Source of the DNA: Deltaproteobacteria bacterium
Lineage (GTDB): Bacteria > Desulfobacterota > DSM-4660 > Desulfatiglandales > Desulfatiglandaceae
Length of the DNA: 13,348 nt
Reading direction: 5' to 3'
Assembly (NCBI GenBank): GCA_019314425.1
Contig: JAFCZI010000026.1
Span: 1-13,348 of the forward strand
Positions 11,342 to 13,348 of the stretch are shown here, piece by piece. Each line of letters starts with the position of its first letter. The stretch's first letter is position 1. Under the pieces are notes generated by a model that ran no database searches, was not told the origin of the DNA, and was given only the letters and a program-made list of their open reading frames with translations. The translations under genes and the position numbers were made by a program.

Positions 11342-11390
11342 TAGCCGTTAGCATCAGCTACCCGCTAACAGCTAATAGCTAACCGCTACA
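11342..11390. repeat. Heptanucleotide tandem repeat and hairpin between glnA and mvhD
   Basis: Five 7-base units run from 11356 to 11390 on the plus strand: agctacc, cgctaac, agctaat, agctaac, cgctaca (consensus MGCTAAY). The outer arms 11342-11352 (tagccgttagc) and 11378-11388 (gctaaccgcta) are inverted with one mismatch, giving an 11-bp stem. The stretch spans exactly from the glnA stop codon (inside the last unit) to the base before the mvhD start codon. It is the only real gap inside the operon. It might tune mRNA stability or set glnA expression above the downstream genes; that is inference. Confidence 0.75.
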
Positions 11391-12714
11391 AGGTGGGCAA
11401 ATACCGATCCAGCTCATACTGGCTCACGTGGGTTCGATAGACATCCCATTCAATCCGTTTGTTTTCAATGAATTTATTGAACACATGGTCGCCCAGAACT
11501 TCCCGGACCAATTCACTCTTTTCCGTCGTCAGAATGGCGGCGTACAAATTCCCCGGAAGATCGGTGATCCCATGGGCCTTTCTTTCGGCGGGGTTCATTT
11601 CAAAGATGTCTTCTTCCACGGGCGCCGGCAATTCATATTTGTTTTCAATTCCTTTCAGCCCCGCGCCCAGCATCACCGCAAAGGCAAGGTACGGGTTGCA
11701 AGCCGGATCAGGGGATCTGAATTCAATCCGGGTGGCATTCTCCTTGCCGGGTTTGTACATGGGCACACGAATCATAGCGGACCGATTTCGCCGGGCCCAG
11801 GATACGTAAACCGGTGCCTCATAACCGGGCACCAGGCGTTTATAGGAATTGACCCACTGGTTGCACACCGCCGTAATTTCGGGCGCATGACGCATCAACC
11901 CGGCAATATACTGCCTGGCAATGGTGGACAGGTTGAAATCATCGGATGCATCGTAAAACGCATTCTTGTCCTTTGTGAAAAGGGATTGATGGACATGCAT
12001 GCCGCTTCCGTTTTCCCCGAAGATGGGTTTGGGCATGAAGGTGGCGTAAACGCCGTTCTGGCGTGCGACCTCCTTGACCACCAGGCGGTAGGTCATCATG
12101 TTGTCCGCCATACACATGGCTTCCTTGTACCGAAGGTCAATCTCGTGCTGGCTGGGCGCCACTTCGTGATGGCTGTATTCCACCTGTATCCCCATGTCCT
12201 GAAGGGCAAAGATGGTATCCCGCCTCAGGGTGCTTCCCATATCCAACGGCCGGGAATCAAAGTATCCTCCCGTGTCCAGCACTTCCGTGCCTTTGTCGTC
12301 CTTGAAGTAAAAATACTCCGCTTCCGGACCCACATAGAAGGTGTACCCTTTTTCCGCAATTTTTTTGAGAAGTTTTTTGAGAACATATCTTGGATCTCCC
12401 TCATAGGGGGTTCCGTCCGGATGCATGATATCGCAAAACATGCGGGCCACGGGTCGGTCGCCGCTTCGCCAGGGGACCAGTTGAAAGGTGGTGGGATCCG
12501 GTTTTGCGATCATGTCACTTTCGTGAATTCGCGCAAAGCCCTCAATGGAAGAGCCATCAAATCCCATCCCTTCGGTCATCCCCTCTTCGAGCTCGGAAGG
12601 GGTAATGGCAAAGCTTTTCAAGACCCCCAGCACATCGGTAAACCAGAATTGAACAAAACTGATATCCATTTCCTTTACAATTTTTCTCACGTCATCAAAT
12701 GATTGACAGTTCAT
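11386..12714 (-). CDS. glnA: Glutamine synthetase, type I-alpha
   Basis: This 442-residue enzyme makes glutamine from glutamate, ammonia and ATP, and forms dodecamers. Motifs include GFDGSSIEGFARIHESDM (51-68), the metal-binding GPEAEYFYF (129-137), NGSGMHVHQSL (235-245), the flap PGYEAPVY with Glu299 (296-303), the ATP/phosphate arginines around RRNRSAMIRVP, and RIEFRSPDPACNPYLAF (329-345). The length and Arg62 (ARIHES), equivalent to the feedback residue Arg62 of Bacillus GlnA, put it in the GSI-alpha group. The tyrosine that GlnE adenylylates in GSI-beta enzymes is replaced (EEDIFEMNP, Phe371), and the GSI-beta insert is absent. Control by adenylylation is therefore not expected; feedback and transcription are more likely. 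The start ATG has GGAGG 6 bases upstream. First gene of the operon, downstream of a sigma-54-type promoter candidate. Confidence 0.97.
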   Translation of the reverse strand: MNCQSFDDVRKIVKEMDISFVQFWFTDVLGVLKSFAITPSELEEGMTEGMGFDGSSIEGFARIHESDMIAKPDPTTFQLVPWRSGDRPVARMFCDIMHPDGTPYEGDPRYVLKKLLKKIAEKGYTFYVGPEAEYFYFKDDKGTEVLDTGGYFDSRPLDMGSTLRRDTIFALQDMGIQVEYSHHEVAPSQHEIDLRYKEAMCMADNMMTYRLVVKEVARQNGVYATFMPKPIFGENGSGMHVHQSLFTKDKNAFYDASDDFNLSTIARQYIAGLMRHAPEITAVCNQWVNSYKRLVPGYEAPVYVSWARRNRSAMIRVPMYKPGKENATRIEFRSPDPACNPYLAFAVMLGAGLKGIENKYELPAPVEEDIFEMNPAERKAHGITDLPGNLYAAILTTEKSELVREVLGDHVFNKFIENKRIEWDVYRTHVSQYELDRYLPTL

Positions 12715-12720
12715 CTTTTT

Positions 12721-12725
12721 CCTCC
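12721..12725 (-). promoter_or_regulatory. glnA ribosome binding site
   Basis: AGGGAGG on the minus strand ends 6 bases before the ATG at 12714. This is the strongest Shine-Dalgarno match at an operon start and fits high expression of glnA. Confidence 0.8.
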
Positions 12726-12770
12726 CTGTTTAAAAACGGTTGCCGGTTGACAGTTAATTTTCAATTAAAA

Positions 12771-12938
12771 TTTGAGGGTCTCGTAAAAAGTCACGAATTC
12801 ATCTACAGATGGCGTTGTAAAAGGTTCCAGATACAAGGCGTAGTGCTTTTTCAGGATCGTAGGTATACCGGTAGTATGTTGAGATTCTGAAAAATTACTG
12901 CAACGCAGTAGATGGGACTTTTTACGGCGCCATCAACT
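12771..12938. mobile_element. MITE-like imperfect palindrome (element A) in the glnA leader
   Basis: The left end 12772-12794 (ttgagggtctcgtaaaaagtcac) pairs with the right end 12914-12936, whose reverse complement matches at 18 of 23 positions, including the exact core cgtaaaaagtc. Further in, catctac (12800-12806 with 12908-12914 reversed) and gcgttg (12812-12817 with 12901-12906 reversed) also pair, and the centre is rich in inverted matches, so the whole 168 bases can fold on itself. It encodes no protein. I recall similar gtctcgtaaaaagtc-ended repeats as abundant dispersed elements in Desulfobacterales genomes, but no search was done. A clear target-site duplication is not visible. Confidence 0.7.
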
Positions 12939-12954
12939 TTGAACCAAAAGCATC

Positions 12955-12970
12955 TGCAATTGCAATGCCA
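12955..12970 (-). promoter_or_regulatory. Candidate sigma-54 (-24/-12) promoter of the glnA operon
   Basis: The minus strand reads TTGGCATTGCAATTGCAG, so TGGCA and TTGCA are spaced exactly as in the sigma-54 consensus TGGCACG-N4-TTGCW, with the GG and GC doublets 10 bases apart. Two positions (CG of the upstream box) differ. The predicted start would be near 12944, giving a leader of about 230 bases that includes element A. NtrC-type activation of glnA through sigma-54 is well established in many bacteria. I see no convincing paired NtrC activator sites upstream within the window. Confidence 0.5.
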
Positions 12971-13190
12971 AAAAGCCACTCAGCAGGAACGTAAGAGCAT
13001 AAAGACCGGTTTTATAAGTTGTCTCAATGCGTTTGGTTTGAAATGGTTTTCGAGAAAAACATTAACCGTTCGCGGTTATCATTCCACAGTTTTTCAACCG
13101 CAAACCATTACAAAATACATTTATGTTGATTCATCAGCCAAGAAGCTACGGAAATGTATCCGTGCATGGGACACCTTCTTCAGATTCGGC
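12971..13190. other. Gene-free AT-rich stretch upstream of glnA
   Basis: I see no supported gene, RNA or terminator here. A plus-strand open frame from 12912 to 13268 begins inside element A and runs into element B, has no good ribosome binding site and no recognisable protein motif, so it is not called. Activator sites for the glnA promoter may lie here but none is clear. Confidence 0.5.
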
Positions 13191-13341
13191 GCCACGAGCC
13201 CTTTGAAAAATGCTCAATTTTGTTCGAGTACAAGGAAGACGAAAATTTTAACTGCGGAAATACATTGAGTATTTCGAGGCCTATTTTTTTTGCCTGACGC
13301 CGTAATCGGGCAAAAGGGGGCATATTGCAAAGACCTCGCCA
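13191..13341. mobile_element. Second MITE-like palindrome (element B)
   Basis: The left end cgagccctttgaaaaatgctc (13195-13215) and the reverse complement of 13318-13338 agree at 16 of 21 positions. An inner inverted pair, gaaaaatgctcaat (13205-13218) with attgagtatttc (13264-13275), lies within. There is no coding sequence. It resembles non-autonomous dispersed repeats, and I recall related aaatgctcaatttt-type repeats in Desulfobacterales, which is memory rather than evidence. The right end is 7 bases from the window edge, so the boundary is uncertain. Confidence 0.5.
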
Positions 13342-13348
13342 CTTCCGA

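Noticed and set aside
11428..12702. A 424-residue plus-strand open frame opposite glnA.
   Set aside because: It is a shadow of the clearly recognised glnA on the other strand; its translation has no coherent domains.
12912..13268. A 118-residue plus-strand open frame upstream of glnA.
   Set aside because: It starts within element A and ends within element B, lacks a good ribosome binding site and shows no protein family features.
13285..13316. A possible terminator hairpin beside a run of eight T (tgcctga...tcgggca).
   Set aside because: The T run lies before the stem on the plus strand and reads as A after it on the minus strand, so it does not fit an intrinsic terminator in either direction.
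13325..13341. A second sigma-54-like site on the minus strand (TGGCGAGGTCTTTGCAA).
   Set aside because: Spacing is correct, but it coincides with the terminal inverted repeat of element B and no gene follows before the better site at 12955-12970, so the match is probably coincidental.

Overview
The window carries one tightly packed nine-gene minus-strand operon. Read 5'->3' on the minus strand it is: glnA (glutamine synthetase), an MvhD-like iron-sulfur protein, MetV, MetF (methylene-tetrahydrofolate reductase module), a divergent ferredoxin/FMN glutamate-synthase-like protein, a ferredoxin/FMN glutamate synthase catalytic subunit, a glutamine amidotransferase + GXGXG glutamate synthase subunit, glnB (PII) and glnD (uridylyltransferase). 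Most junctions are 4-8 base overlaps or gaps of about 10 bases, so co-translation is very likely. The only clear gap is 44 bases after glnA. The content (split, ferredoxin-type glutamate synthase, MetF/MetV/MvhD proteins typical of anaerobes with a Wood-Ljungdahl pathway, GSI-alpha) points to a strict anaerobe. Together with the style of the dispersed palindromic repeats, it suggests a sulfate-reducing Desulfobacterota (Desulfobacterales-like). The taxon is an inference.

Layout: 1-787 holds an AT-rich, cysteine-rich small protein gene bounded by copies of a 13-base repeat (two direct, one inverted). 788-12714 is the operon, ending with glnD next to that repeat. 12715-13348 is a roughly 630-base gene-free leader/upstream region. 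It contains a good sigma-54 (-24/-12) promoter candidate pointing at glnA and two MITE-like imperfect palindromes, one lying between the promoter candidate and glnA and the other further upstream.

Working model: glnA and the glutamate synthase subunits form the GS-GOGAT ammonium assimilation cycle, and GlnD/PII sense glutamine status. The unexpected part is the methylene-THF reductase module (MetF-MetV-MvhD) plus a second FMN/ferredoxin protein. That protein keeps its iron-sulfur clusters but has lost the loops a glutamate synthase needs for substrate. The most interesting hypothesis is that it is an electron-transfer partner of MetFV (or of the synthase), linking C1-carbon reduction and nitrogen assimilation in one regulated unit. 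Everything about function is inferred from sequence motifs; no searches could be run.
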